Below, piece after piece: positions 27,794 through 38,201 of a stretch of 41,832 nt of DNA. Within the stretch, counting starts at the first letter, position 1. Every line of letters begins with the position of its first letter. Both the position numbers and the translations under genes were made by a program. Under the pieces are notes generated by a model. The model was given only the letters and a program-made list of their open reading frames with translations, searched no databases and was not told the origin of the DNA. Origin of the DNA: Alphaproteobacteria bacterium (GTDB lineage: Bacteria; Pseudomonadota; Alphaproteobacteria; Sphingomonadales; Kordiimonadaceae); NCBI GenBank assembly GCA_021774695.1, contig JAJFIU010000081.1, positions 1-41,832 of the forward strand. The letters run 5' to 3'.

Positions 27794-27817
27794 AAAAAAA
27801 GCGCCCAAAAGGCGCTT
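27794..27817 (-). terminator. Intrinsic terminator of the atp operon
   Basis: On the minus strand AAGCGCC (27817-27811), a five-to-six-base loop and GGCGCTT (27805-27799) are followed by a seven-base T run. In the plus direction the stem lacks a T run immediately after it, so it serves atpC mainly and rppH at best weakly. Confidence 0.88.
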
Positions 27818-27842
27818 AATTCTGTGATTTTTCAGCCGGTTT

Positions 27843-28247
27843 TTAAGAAACCAATTCAGACAATGCTGTCATCCATGCCAGCTCTGTTTCCGCAAGACCG
27901 CGCACATTATCGTCGGTTGCAGCATTCACATCTTCCTGAGCCTTGGCAAGGTTCGCAGCAAGTTCGGCCGCATCAACCGTATCAAGATCAATCATTTCCT
28001 CAGCCAGAATAGTCAGGCCGGTATCACTAATCTGGGCCAAACCACTTTTAACAAAAAGCTTCTCTGGCGCGCTCGCTTCGGTCTCATATATTTCAATGAC
28101 ACCAGGGCGAATAGTAGACATCATCGGCGCATGCTGTGGCAGGGCGCCGAAGTCACCCTCTGTGCCCGGCACAACAACCATTGCCACTTCAACGTCTTTG
28201 AGAAGACGCTCAGGCGAGACAATTTCCAAATGCAGCGTATCTGTCAT
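27843..28247 (-). CDS. atpC: ATP synthase F1 subunit epsilon
   Basis: 134 residues from ATG 28247; an in-frame TTG three codons earlier is possible. Epsilon links gamma to the c-ring and restrains ATP hydrolysis. The beta-sandwich is clear (LHLEIVSPERLLKDVEVAMVVVPGTEGDFGALPQHAPMMSTIRPG), and the C-terminal helical hairpin (residues ~88-134) is present but short, with a Thr-Asp-Asp rather than basic middle, as in many alphaproteobacteria. Last gene of atpHAGDC. Confidence 0.97.
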   Translation of the reverse strand: MTDTLHLEIVSPERLLKDVEVAMVVVPGTEGDFGALPQHAPMMSTIRPGVIEIYETEASAPEKLFVKSGLAQISDTGLTILAEEMIDLDTVDAAELAANLAKAQEDVNAATDDNVRGLAETELAWMTALSELVS

Positions 28248-28267
28248 GATATCCAAATAACCTTAGC

Positions 28268-29689
<1,422 letters not shown>

Positions 29690-29708
29690 TTACACTCCTT
29701 CGTGTAAT

Positions 29709-30605
29709 TTACTTTAGCGCCTCAGCGCCTGAGATAATTTCAATTAGTTCTTTTGTAATATTTGCCTGACGAGTGCGGTTATACGTAATCGTCAAACTAT
29801 CAATCATTTCGCCAGCGTTGCGTGTTGCACTATCCATCGCCGACATCCGTGAACCCTGCTCGGAAGCAGCATTCTCTAGTAGACCACGATACATTTGTGT
29901 CGCGACATTGCGCGGTAGAAGGTCTTCAAGAATTGAAGCTTCGTCTGGCTCGTACTCGTATGCTGCGCCGCCCAGTGCGTCAGCGGCAATGTCGCCGTCA
30001 GCCAGCTCAGCAAGCGGTGCCGGGATAAGTTGCTGGTTTGTAACAACCTGCACCAAAACCGACTGGAATTTGGCATAAAACAAAGAAGCAACATCAAATT
30101 CACCGCGGTCGAACATCGCCAAAACTTCTTGAGCGATCGGCTGGGCATCAGCAAAAGCAAGTCGTTTAACCGCTGAAAGGTCCTTCAGATCAATAATACG
30201 GTCTTTGTGCTCACGGCGTATAACCGCGTAACCTTTTTTACCGATGCAAAGAATTTTAACCGTCTTGCCAGCTGCCAGCAGTTTTTCGATGTGGGCGCGT
30301 GCACCCTTTACGATATTGGTATTGAAACCACCGCACAGGCCGCGCTCCGACGTTGCAACGATAACCAGATGAACGTCTTGCTTGCCAGTTCCAATCAGTA
30401 GTGGTGAAGAACCGGGTGTGTCTTGCGCTGACGAACCAAGGCCCGCCATAACACTTTCCATCCGCTCAGCGTAAGGGCGCGCCGCTTCGGCAGCCTCTTG
30501 CGCACGCCGCAGCTTGGACGCCGCAACCATTTTCATGGCTTTGGTGATCTTCTGCGTCGACTTTACGGACGAAATCCGATTTTTCAGGTCTTTAAGGCTC
30601 GCCAT
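29709..30605 (-). CDS. atpG: ATP synthase F1 subunit gamma
   Basis: 298 residues. The rotating central stalk: N-terminal helix [35 protein letters not shown] and C-terminal helix [41 protein letters not shown] are conserved, with [13 protein letters not shown] between them. The middle section (residues ~190-225) is somewhat acidic, as in other alphaproteobacteria. It is located between atpA and atpD with gaps of 30 and 22 bp. Confidence 0.98.
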   Translation of the reverse strand: MASLKDLKNRISSVKSTQKITKAMKMVAASKLRRAQEAAEAARPYAERMESVMAGLGSSAQDTPGSSPLLIGTGKQDVHLVIVATSERGLCGGFNTNIVKGARAHIEKLLAAGKTVKILCIGKKGYAVIRREHKDRIIDLKDLSAVKRLAFADAQPIAQEVLAMFDRGEFDVASLFYAKFQSVLVQVVTNQQLIPAPLAELADGDIAADALGGAAYEYEPDEASILEDLLPRNVATQMYRGLLENAASEQGSRMSAMDSATRNAGEMIDSLTITYNRTRQANITKELIEIISGAEALK

Positions 30606-30635
30606 ATGTCGCGCCTTTCTCTACTGAGTTCAAAC

Positions 30636-32165
30636 TTAACTAAACGACTTTGTGAAGGCTTCGAGAATAGACTTCAGCTTGGCTATTGTCTCATCACTGA
30701 GTTTCTTCTCGGACGCAATAGTTGCCAGCACGTCAGCATGTTTACCGCGCATCTCGGTCAGATACTGCTCCTCAAAGCGGGTAACATCAGTTGTCGCGAT
30801 TTTGTCGAGATAACCGTTCACGCCAGCAAAGATAGAAACAACCTGCTCTTCAATTTTAAGCGGCGAATACTGAGCCTGCTTAAGTAGCTCGGTCAAACGA
30901 GCGCCACGGTTCAACAGTTGCTGTGTCGCGGCGTCCAGGTCAGAACCAAACTGCGCAAAGGCTTCCATTTCGCGGTATTGAGCAAGCTCAAGCTTAATCG
31001 AACCCGCAACCTGCTTCATCGCTTTGATCTGCGCAGCAGACCCCACACGAGATACAGACAGGCCAACGTTAATCGCCGGACGAATACCTTTATAGAAAAG
31101 CTCTGTCTCAAGGAAAATCTGACCATCAGTGATCGAAATCACGTTGGTTGGAATATAAGCTGACACATCGCCGGCCTGCGTTTCAATGATTGGCAGTGCC
31201 GTCAAGGAACCGCCGCCTGCGGCATCAGACATTTTCGCAGAACGCTCAAGCAAACGACTGTGAAGATAGAATACATCACCAGGATACGCCTCGCGTCCAG
31301 GAGGACGACGAAGCAAGAGTGACATCTGACGGTAAGCAACAGCTTGCTTGGTCAGGTCATCATAAACGATTACAGCATGCATGCCGTTATCGCGGAAATA
31401 TTCACCCATCGCAGCGCCAGTGTAGGGTGCCAGGAACTGAAGCGGAGCAGGCTCTGATGCAGTTGCGGCAACTACGATGGAATATTCCATCGCGCCTTTT
31501 TCTTCCAGAGACTTAACGATCTGCGCAACAGTAGAGCGCTTCTGGCCAATAGCTACGTAGATGCAAAACAATTTCTCATTGTCGGCAGCTTCGTCATTGG
31601 TCAGTTTTTGATTAATGAAGGTATCGATCGCAACAGCGGTTTTACCTGTTTGGCGGTCGCCAATGATAAGTTCGCGCTGGCCGCGGCCAACCGGCACCAA
31701 TGCGTCAATCGCCTTAAGGCCAGACTGCATCGGCTGATCAACTGATTTCCGAGGGATAATGCCAGGAGCTTTAACCTCAACCCGGGTACGCTCAACATTG
31801 TCGAGCGGGCCTTTACCGTCAATCGGGTTGCCAAGCGCGTCTACAACGCGGCCAAGCAAACCTCTGCCGACTGGCACATCCACGATGGCGCCTGTCCGCT
31901 TGACGATGTCGCCTTCTTTAATGCCTTGGTCGTTACCGAAAATAACGACACCGACATTGTCGGTTTCCAGGTTCAGCGCCATGCCTTTAATGCCGCCAGG
32001 AAATTCGACCATTTCACCGGCCTGCACCTGATCGAGGCCGTATACACGGGCGATACCATCACCAACCGAAAGAACGGTACCAACTTCTGAGACTTCAGCG
32101 TCGGTGCCAAAATTAGCGATCTGATCCTTCAGGACCTTAGAGATTTCCGCTGCACGGATATTCAT
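30636..32165 (-). CDS. atpA: ATP synthase F1 subunit alpha
   Basis: 509 residues. Non-catalytic nucleotide-binding subunit: P-loop [38 protein letters not shown], the regulatory Arg region [49 protein letters not shown] and [30 protein letters not shown]. Its start codon overlaps the atpH stop by one base (TAATG), so delta and alpha synthesis are coupled. Confidence 0.99.
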   Translation of the reverse strand: MNIRAAEISKVLKDQIANFGTDAEVSEVGTVLSVGDGIARVYGLDQVQAGEMVEFPGGIKGMALNLETDNVGVVIFGNDQGIKEGDIVKRTGAIVDVPVGRGLLGRVVDALGNPIDGKGPLDNVERTRVEVKAPGIIPRKSVDQPMQSGLKAIDALVPVGRGQRELIIGDRQTGKTAVAIDTFINQKLTNDEAADNEKLFCIYVAIGQKRSTVAQIVKSLEEKGAMEYSIVVAATASEPAPLQFLAPYTGAAMGEYFRDNGMHAVIVYDDLTKQAVAYRQMSLLLRRPPGREAYPGDVFYLHSRLLERSAKMSDAAGGGSLTALPIIETQAGDVSAYIPTNVISITDGQIFLETELFYKGIRPAINVGLSVSRVGSAAQIKAMKQVAGSIKLELAQYREMEAFAQFGSDLDAATQQLLNRGARLTELLKQAQYSPLKIEEQVVSIFAGVNGYLDKIATTDVTRFEEQYLTEMRGKHADVLATIASEKKLSDETIAKLKSILEAFTKSFS

Positions 32166-32725
32166 TATTGAACCCCTTTCATAGCGATTGCGAGGTTATC
32201 GAGTTTGGTTTTTAAGGAGCTATCGATCATACGAGAGCCGACTTTCACTTTCAATCCGCCAAGCAGGCTTTCGTCCACGACCTGATCAATCGTCACGTCG
32301 CTCCCGATGGCAGATTTCAAATTCTTTTGCAGTGCGGTCATTTGAGCCTTGCTAAGCTTGGCGGCGCTTACCACATTTGCGCTGACTTCGCCGCGGTGGT
32401 CCGCAACCAGCTTTTCAAACGCCTGAATAATCAATTCCAGTGCAACAAGGCGCCGATTCGCAGCCAAAACACCAAGGAAGTTAATAGTCAGTTTTGAAAA
32501 GCCCGCAACAGATGCAACCGCATCAACACCCTTTTGCTGTTCATCGCGCGTTATTATCGGCGATGACACCAGAGTATTGAAATCGGCATTATCAGCAAGC
32601 AAGGTACGCATAGCAACAAAGTCAGCCTCAACGTCCTGCAAGGCATCGTTTTCAACGGCAAGGTCAAATATGGCCAACGCATAGCGGCCCTGCAGTCCTG
32701 AAACAATTGCTTTTTGCGAGGTCAC
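32165..32725 (-). CDS. atpH: ATP synthase F1 subunit delta
   Basis: 186 residues from GTG 32725. Delta joins the alpha subunits to the outer b/b' stalk. N-terminal helical domain [19 protein letters not shown] and the C-terminal domain with [37 protein letters not shown] are typical. First gene of the F1 operon; F0 genes are elsewhere, as usual in alphaproteobacteria. AGGGGA lies upstream of the start at a somewhat long distance. Confidence 0.98.
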   Translation of the reverse strand: MTSQKAIVSGLQGRYALAIFDLAVENDALQDVEADFVAMRTLLADNADFNTLVSSPIITRDEQQKGVDAVASVAGFSKLTINFLGVLAANRRLVALELIIQAFEKLVADHRGEVSANVVSAAKLSKAQMTALQKNLKSAIGSDVTIDQVVDESLLGGLKVKVGSRMIDSSLKTKLDNLAIAMKGVQ

Positions 32726-33056
32726 GTAAGACGTCCCCTGAATTAATGACTGAACCTATTGGCTCGGCTATGTGAGGCATTCTAAAAAGGCCGCGCTCAC
32801 GCTCAAATTGTTGGTCATTTCAATCTGGGTAGATTTACCCGAATTCGGCGCTGACCAGACCAAATGCGTGCTCCCTCTAGCATAGAGATTTATGGCTTGC
32901 AAGCCGCCATATTGAGAGAATCATGAATCTTTTCTATCCGGGGCTTTTAAGCCACCTAAACCAAGGGAATTCCACACCGTTTAAATGAGGTATATTGCCG
33001 AAAAAACAAGAAAAACTGCCGGCAAATTACAGAAAGTTCCAGAAAGCTCCAGAAAG
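32726..33056. other. 331-bp gap between atpH and priA
   Basis: It contains the atp promoter candidate near atpH and, towards priA, a GGCTT/AAGCC mini-palindrome at 32942-32953, an inverted pair TTGCCG (32995-33000) / CGGCAA (33020-33025), and most of a 10-bp tandem repeat that runs out of the priA stop codon. No further gene with credible coding features was found. Confidence 0.55.
32779..32806 (-). promoter_or_regulatory. Candidate promoter of the atp operon
   Basis: Read on the minus strand: TTGAGC (32806-32801), 16-bp spacer, TAGAAT (32784-32779). Matches to the sigma-70 consensus are 4/6 and 5/6. Transcription would start about 45 bp before the atpH GTG. Confidence 0.45.
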
Positions 33057-33070
33057 TTACAGAAAGCTAT
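33031..33070. repeat. 10-bp tandem repeat, four copies, across the priA stop codon
   Basis: AGAAAGTTCC, AGAAAGCTCC, AGAAAGTTAC and AGAAAGCTAT stand head to tail at 33031-33070, sharing AGAAAG and differing in the last four bases. The priA stop codon (33057-33059, minus strand) and its last codons (YSFL) lie in copies three and four. Confidence 0.92.
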
Positions 33071-35240
33071 AAGGATCGATATCTATCTTGATTTTCACGC
33101 CTTTTATTTGTCGGGTTCTTGTGACCCATTCACGAACAATCGGTTGCAAACCACCACGCTTTTGTCCGTGCACCAGCAGCCGCATCCTGTGCATACCGCG
33201 CACTCTCGACAGCGGGGCGGGCGCAGGGCCCATGAAAGCCACCCCTTCAATGTTCGGTGCACTGGTTGCCAGCAACCTGCCCTGATCAACAACCGCCGCA
33301 ATATCCACGCCGGAGAGAATGATCGACGTAAGCTGACCGTATGGCGGCATACTATAGCGCTGGCGAGCTTCCTGTTCGGCCTGCATGAAGGTTTCGCCGT
33401 CACCGGACAATAGCGCCCTAACCACCGGATGCTCGGGCTCGTATGTTTGCAAATATACCGTGCCCGGCTTGTCTGCCCGGCCAGCACGACCTGCCACCTG
33501 CACCAGTTGCTGGTAAGTTCGCTCGCCTGCGCGCAGGTCACCGCCGCGCAGGCCCAAGTCCGCATCGATCACACCCACCAGTGTCAGGTTGGGGAAGTGA
33601 TATCCCTTGGTAACAATCTGCGTTCCGATAACGATATCAAGTTCGCCGTCTGCGATCTGCCCAACCATCTCGGCGGTCAGCCGCGGGTTGGTCATGGTGT
33701 CGCTGGTCATCACTGCTATGCGCGCACCCTCAAACTGGTTCGATACCTCTTCAAACAACCGTTCCACGCCGGGGCCGCAGGCAACCAGGCTGTCTTCCGT
33801 TTGGCATTCCGGGCAAGCGTCAGGCGACGGCCTAACAAAACCGCATTGGTGGCACTGTAATTCTTTACGGAAACGATGCTCCACCAACCACGTAGAACAG
33901 CTGGGGCATTCGATTCGGTGCCCGCAGGTGCGGCAAAGCGTTAGCGGCGCATAACCGCGGCGGTTCAAAAACAGCATCACCTGCTCGCCGTTTGTGATCG
34001 TCTCCTGCATAGCACTCACAAGCTTTGGAGCCAGCCACTGACCAGCGCCGGGCGCGCTCACTCGTAAATCTATTGCTTTCATTGCCGGCAACACCGCAGC
34101 ACCGAAACGCTCGCGCAGCACCAGTTTTTCGTATTTGCCGCTATCGGCATTGACCAAAGTTTCCAGCGACGGTGTCGCGCTGGCCAGCACAATGGGGCAT
34201 GCGGCAAGCTTGGCCCGCACGATGGCCATGTCGCGAGCATGATAAAGAACCCCCTCTTCCTGTTTGAAGGAAGGGTCGTGTTCCTCGTCCACAGTAATGA
34301 ACGCCAATTTTTTAAACGGAAGAAACAAAGCCGAACGCGCACCAACCACAACACGAGCCTGCCCGCTGGCCACCGACCGCCAAGCCCTGCGGCGTGCAGC
34401 AATTCCAATATCCGAGTGCCACACCACAGGCCGTGTACCAAAACGCGTCTCGAAGCGGGTGAGCCACTGGGACGTGAGGGCAATTTCCGGCACCAACACT
34501 AAAACCTGGGTATCGTCCTCTTTCAGCGCCTCGATCAGGCCTTCAAAGTAAACCTCGGTTTTGCCCGAGCCGGTTATGCCGTCCAGCAGGAACGGTTTGA
34601 AGCCACCTTCCCACACGCAGTCACGAATCGCCTGCGATGCAGTTTCCTGCTCCTCGGAAAGCAGCGGCCCTTCGATGGTGGCGTCCGGCAAGCCAAATGG
34701 CTGATCGACTGATATCTCTATAGCTTGCAACGCACCGGCTTTGGCCAAGCCCGACACCACAGCAGCAGAAACCCCGGCCCGCTCGGCCAGTTGCGCGCCG
34801 GTTGCAGGCGTGTCGTCCACCGCATCCAATACCGATTGCCGCGCCGCCGTCAGGCGCAGTCCCTCGGGCACATCGCACTTTATATAGTGAGTGCGCATCG
34901 GCACCTCGGCCAGCGCTGCCGGGGACGACAGTGCCATGCGCAAAACAGCACCAGGTGATGACAATGTGTAGGTAGCCACCCAATCAATAAACTTACGAAG
35001 ATCATCAGCAAAAAGCGGCAGCGGAAGGATTTTCTCAATGGGCTTTAATTTTTCCAGCGGCAATTGTTTTCCGCCCCTGTCAGCGCTTTCGTCCCACACA
35101 ACACCTACGGCAGACCGCCCGGAAAGCGGCACCTGAACCAGAGTGCCCGGCGGCGGCACCGGTTCATTGGCAGGCAGCCGGTAATCCAGCACCCCTTTAA
35201 GCGGCAATGGCAACAGCACTTGTACCCGCGCGGGCTGCAT
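33057..35240 (-). CDS. priA: Primosomal protein N' (replication restart helicase PriA)
   Basis: 727 residues from ATG 35240, chosen because QPARVQVLLPLPLKGVLDYRLP then aligns with the E. coli PriA start; in-frame starts at 35327 (ATG) and 35351 (TTG) would add 29-37 residues. PriA reloads the replisome at stalled forks. In order: 3'-DNA-binding domain (~1-105), winged helix (~125-190), helicase lobe 1 with Walker A GITGSGKTEVY and DEEHD box, zinc region with eight Cys (CRTCGHRIECPSC ... CHQCG ... CPEC), and lobe 2 with VIGTQIVTKGYHFPN and QVAGRAGRADKPG. Transcribed towards the atp operon. Confidence 0.97.
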   Translation of the reverse strand: MQPARVQVLLPLPLKGVLDYRLPANEPVPPPGTLVQVPLSGRSAVGVVWDESADRGGKQLPLEKLKPIEKILPLPLFADDLRKFIDWVATYTLSSPGAVLRMALSSPAALAEVPMRTHYIKCDVPEGLRLTAARQSVLDAVDDTPATGAQLAERAGVSAAVVSGLAKAGALQAIEISVDQPFGLPDATIEGPLLSEEQETASQAIRDCVWEGGFKPFLLDGITGSGKTEVYFEGLIEALKEDDTQVLVLVPEIALTSQWLTRFETRFGTRPVVWHSDIGIAARRRAWRSVASGQARVVVGARSALFLPFKKLAFITVDEEHDPSFKQEEGVLYHARDMAIVRAKLAACPIVLASATPSLETLVNADSGKYEKLVLRERFGAAVLPAMKAIDLRVSAPGAGQWLAPKLVSAMQETITNGEQVMLFLNRRGYAPLTLCRTCGHRIECPSCSTWLVEHRFRKELQCHQCGFVRPSPDACPECQTEDSLVACGPGVERLFEEVSNQFEGARIAVMTSDTMTNPRLTAEMVGQIADGELDIVIGTQIVTKGYHFPNLTLVGVIDADLGLRGGDLRAGERTYQQLVQVAGRAGRADKPGTVYLQTYEPEHPVVRALLSGDGETFMQAEQEARQRYSMPPYGQLTSIILSGVDIAAVVDQGRLLATSAPNIEGVAFMGPAPAPLSRVRGMHRMRLLVHGQKRGGLQPIVREWVTRTRQIKGVKIKIDIDPYSFL

Positions 35241-35483
35241 GTCGCTGTCATTGAGATCAAAGTTGGCTTGGTCCGTCAAAGAATGCTGTCCTGTTGGGGG
35301 TGGTGCAGTGCCGCTGACCGGCAGCATAGGAAACCACCCCGATAACCGCAATCATCCATCGCACACGTTAAAGTAAAAATATTGGCTAGGCAGGCGCGGC
35401 GCAGCCATTTATAAAGCTTGCAAGGTTAATCAGCATTCGGGCCAGTTCAGCGCCCCACTTACCGCCAGCCAAGGAGCGCAGCC

Positions 35484-36137
35484 ATGAAATTCTTCCTCGA
35501 CACCGCCAACATTGACGAGATTCGCGAAGCCAATGCCACCGGCCTTCTGGACGGGGTTACCACTAACCCGTCATTGATCAAAAAAGCGGGCCGCGAGTTT
35601 TTCGAAGTGATCGGCGAAATTGCGGGCGAAGTTGATGGTCCTGTGTCAGCTGAAACCGTGGCGCATGACCACGAAACCATGCTCAAGGAAGGTCTCAAAT
35701 GCGCCAAAATCGCTGACAATATTGCAGTTAAAGTGCCTTTAACGCTTGAAGGCCTTAAAACCTGTAAGGCCCTGCGCGCCGAGGGCATTATGGTGAACGT
35801 AACCCTGTGTTTCTCGGCTAATCAGGCGCTGTTGGCTGCCAAAGCCGGTGCCAGCTTTATCTCGCCGTTTGTTGGCCGTCACGACGATGTAAGTTTTGAT
35901 GGCATGGCGCTGATCGAAGACATTCGCACCATCTATGACAATTATGCTTTTGATACCGAAATATTGGTCGCGTCAGTGCGCCACCCGGTTCATGTGCTCG
36001 AGAGCGCGCGCATCGGTGCCGATGTTGCCACCTTCCCGTGGGACGTGATGAAAAAGCTGTTCAACCACCCACTGACAGCCAGCGGCCTTGCCGGTTTTGA
36101 CAAAGACTGGGCAGCAACCGGCTTCTCTATCCTCTAG
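35484..36137 (+). CDS. fsa: Fructose-6-phosphate aldolase / transaldolase, TalC-FSA type
   Basis: 217 residues, the small single-domain type. It is a class I aldolase: [34 protein letters not shown] at the start, the Schiff-base Lys in NIAVKVPLT, and [29 protein letters not shown]. Members act either as fructose-6-phosphate aldolase or as transaldolase; sequence alone does not settle this, although most alphaproteobacterial forms next to priA are annotated as transaldolase-like. AAGGAG lies 9 bp before the ATG. It is divergent from priA with 243 bp between the starts. Confidence 0.95.
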   Translation: MKFFLDTANIDEIREANATGLLDGVTTNPSLIKKAGREFFEVIGEIAGEVDGPVSAETVAHDHETMLKEGLKCAKIADNIAVKVPLTLEGLKTCKALRAEGIMVNVTLCFSANQALLAAKAGASFISPFVGRHDDVSFDGMALIEDIRTIYDNYAFDTEILVASVRHPVHVLESARIGADVATFPWDVMKKLFNHPLTASGLAGFDKDWAATGFSIL

Positions 36138-36159
36138 TCATAAGTCAGTCTGCCATTAC

Positions 36160-36819
36160 ATGGAACAATCCGCTTTCCATCTGCTACGCAGCGAGTGCGA
36201 CTGGCCTGACCTAACCGGTGTGCCGCCGTGGGATTATACCCTCGGCGGTGGTGGCCGCGATCTGATTGACCGGGTTATCACCGAATCGGGTGCGGTCCAT
36301 ATGTTGGAAATCGGTTGTTTTTTGTGTGCATCAGCGCGTCGGTGGCTTTCAAACCACCCGAACCTAGAGCTTGTGGGTATCGACCCGTGGGATGTCAGCC
36401 TCATCGATCAGGTGGCGCGCTACATCGGCCGCCCCAACCTAACCCGCCGCTACCCCGACCCGTCAACCCAGCAACAAATGCTGGCGGACATTACCAAAAA
36501 CGGCCCTTATGCCACTGCGTTAGCCAATGTGGTTGAATTCAGGGACAGATTCGCCCCAGTGCGTGGGCTGTCGCCCGAAAAGCTCTACGAGCTGAAGGAC
36601 AAAGGGTACGAGCCCGATATTGTTTATATCGACTGCAACAAGAAACCCGACGAGCTGGAAGTAAGCCACAAGCTATGGCCAACCGCCCATATCACCGGCG
36701 ATGACTGGCACTGGAACCGGGCGCACGGTTACCCGATGCGCACCGTGGTCAACGACTTTGCAGCCAAACACGGTTTTACCGTAGAGGCCGACTGGGCAAC
36801 CTGGATTTTAAAACGCTAG
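36160..36819 (+). CDS. Putative SAM-dependent methyltransferase-fold protein
   Basis: 219 residues from ATG 36160; no strong ribosome binding site, and in-frame codons run back into fsa. Residues 46-78 (VHMLEIGCFLCASARRWLSNHPNLELVGIDPWD) look like motif I and II of a class I methyltransferase, with a Cys-rich loop instead of GxGxG, and PDIVYIDCNKKPDELEVSHKLWPTAHITGDDWHW (residues ~153-187) resembles the post-II/III region of Methyltransf_24-type proteins. No target is known. It follows fsa by 22 bp, so it may be cotranscribed. I could not assign a named family with certainty. Confidence 0.75.
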   Translation: MEQSAFHLLRSECDWPDLTGVPPWDYTLGGGGRDLIDRVITESGAVHMLEIGCFLCASARRWLSNHPNLELVGIDPWDVSLIDQVARYIGRPNLTRRYPDPSTQQQMLADITKNGPYATALANVVEFRDRFAPVRGLSPEKLYELKDKGYEPDIVYIDCNKKPDELEVSHKLWPTAHITGDDWHWNRAHGYPMRTVVNDFAAKHGFTVEADWATWILKR

Positions 36820-36830
36820 ACCCTGCGCCG

Positions 36831-36851
36831 AATGACCGCTTAACTGTCATT
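36831..36851 (+). terminator. Hairpin after the methyltransferase-like gene
   Basis: AATGAC (36831-36836) and GTCATT (36846-36851) pair around a nine-base loop 12 bp after the stop codon. No T run follows, so intrinsic termination is unlikely to be efficient. Confidence 0.3.
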
Positions 36852-36898
36852 GGCCGCCAAAGTAACAAGGCCAATGTTTGATAAGGAAGCAAAGCTTG

Positions 36899-38128
36899 AT
36901 GTCTGAACTCCTGTCACCCAGTTTGTTGATGATTGTTGTCGCCTCGGTGGCTGCGATGCTGTTGCTGCGCCCGCGGGTTTTCCGGGCGCCGCTGTGGCGA
37001 GCGATGGTAACACCGTTTGCTTCCATCATTGGCTCAGGCTTTTTGGTCGCCGCGCCCATTCTGGCGCATGTTGCGGGTAATTTTGCCTGGCTTGCCATGC
37101 TGGGGCTATGCGCTGCGGGTTACTTGTTCGGCGCTGCAATCCGCCACAATATACTTCATGTGGAACCCATTCACGCCGCCCACATGCCCATCAGTTTCAA
37201 GGCGCTGGAACAATTTTCAGACCTGGCGCTTGCGTTCGCCTATTTTGTGTCAGTGGCGTATTACCTGAACCTGTTTGCCGCTTTTGCGCTTCGGGCGGAT
37301 GACATTGTAGACCCCAATTTAATCCGCTGGTTTTCCTCCGGCGTCATCGTGCTATTGGGCCTGCTTGGTGCCATACGCGGGCTTCGCGCGTTAGAGAATC
37401 TTGAGGTTGTCGCCGTCGGCATAAAACTGGCGTTGATTGCAGGGCTGCTGGCGGCACTATCGCTTGCCGGGGCTATCGCCTTAACTGGCGGCCCGATTAC
37501 ACTCACGGACATCAGTCTGCCAGTTGGCTCCAAAAGCGCTGGCACGCTCTTGGGACTATTGATTTTGGTTCAAGGGTTTGAAACATCGCGCTACCTCGGC
37601 GCCTCTTATGATGGCCCAACCCGTGTCAAAACCATGAAATATGCCCAGTGGCTCGCCACCGGTATTTATATCGCCTTCATCTTGTTAGTTACGCCGTTTT
37701 TTACTGGCAACCTGCCCGCAGAAGGCGGCGAAACCGAAATTATCACGATGTTGGCTTCGCTTGGTACAATTGTCGGCCCCCTAATCATCTTTGCGGCGCT
37801 GGCATCCCAGCTATCCGCCGCCGTCGCAGATATGAACGGTGCTGGCGGATTATTGAACAGCGTCAATGCTCGACTTGTTCCCGTAAGTGTCGGCTATCTA
37901 CTGACCGCGATTGCGGCGCTGGCAATAACCTGGACCGCCAGCATTTTGGAAATCATCACCTATGCATCAAAGGCTTTTGTGCTGTATTACGGGCTGCAAA
38001 GTGCCCTTGCTTTATTGGACACTCTTCGAACGAAACAAGCCAATTACATATTGAAGGCAACGCTTTTTGCTGCCCTGTGTATGCTGAGTTTAGCAGTGCT
38101 TGTTTTCGCGGTGCCCGCCCAAATTTAA
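36899..38128 (+). CDS. APC-superfamily-like integral membrane transporter
   Basis: 409 residues from ATG 36899 (AAGGAAG upstream). About eleven hydrophobic segments cover the whole length: for example SLLMIVVASVAAMLLL, FASIIGSGFLVAAPILAHVAG, LALIAGLLAALSLAGAIAL, LLGLLILVQGFETSRYLG, IAFILLVTPFFTG and LFAALCMLSLAVLVFAV. The early SIIGSGFLVAAPI matches the unwound TM1 motif (GSG) of amino acid-polyamine-organocation transporters, and the QGFETSRYLGASYDGPTRVKTMKYA stretch resembles the TM6 region and following loop. The substrate cannot be read from the sequence. It converges on purK with 73 bp between the stops. Confidence 0.8.
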   Translation: MSELLSPSLLMIVVASVAAMLLLRPRVFRAPLWRAMVTPFASIIGSGFLVAAPILAHVAGNFAWLAMLGLCAAGYLFGAAIRHNILHVEPIHAAHMPISFKALEQFSDLALAFAYFVSVAYYLNLFAAFALRADDIVDPNLIRWFSSGVIVLLGLLGAIRGLRALENLEVVAVGIKLALIAGLLAALSLAGAIALTGGPITLTDISLPVGSKSAGTLLGLLILVQGFETSRYLGASYDGPTRVKTMKYAQWLATGIYIAFILLVTPFFTGNLPAEGGETEIITMLASLGTIVGPLIIFAALASQLSAAVADMNGAGGLLNSVNARLVPVSVGYLLTAIAALAITWTASILEIITYASKAFVLYYGLQSALALLDTLRTKQANYILKATLFAALCMLSLAVLVFAVPAQI

Positions 38129-38161
38129 GCTCAAGGACACGACAACCGCATGATTGCCGAC

Positions 38162-38184
38162 AAAGGTATGTTTCGCGAACCTTT
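38162..38184 (+). terminator. Possible hairpin between transporter gene and purK
   Basis: AAAGGT (38162-38167) pairs with ACCTTT (38179-38184) around TTTCGCG-containing loop bases. It is the only stem of note in the short convergent gap; there is no clear T run in either direction, so its role is uncertain. Confidence 0.25.
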
Positions 38185-38201
38185 TAGCTTGAGTGTGGAC
38201 T

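Noticed and set aside
29709..32725. Antisense frames over the atp operon
   Set aside because: All lack initiation signals and family similarity; the atp genes are complete and highly conserved.
35241..35351. N-terminal extension of PriA by up to 37 residues
   Set aside because: It lacks similarity to PriA; ATG 35240 matches the family start. The ATG at 35327 with GGGGTGG upstream remains a possibility.
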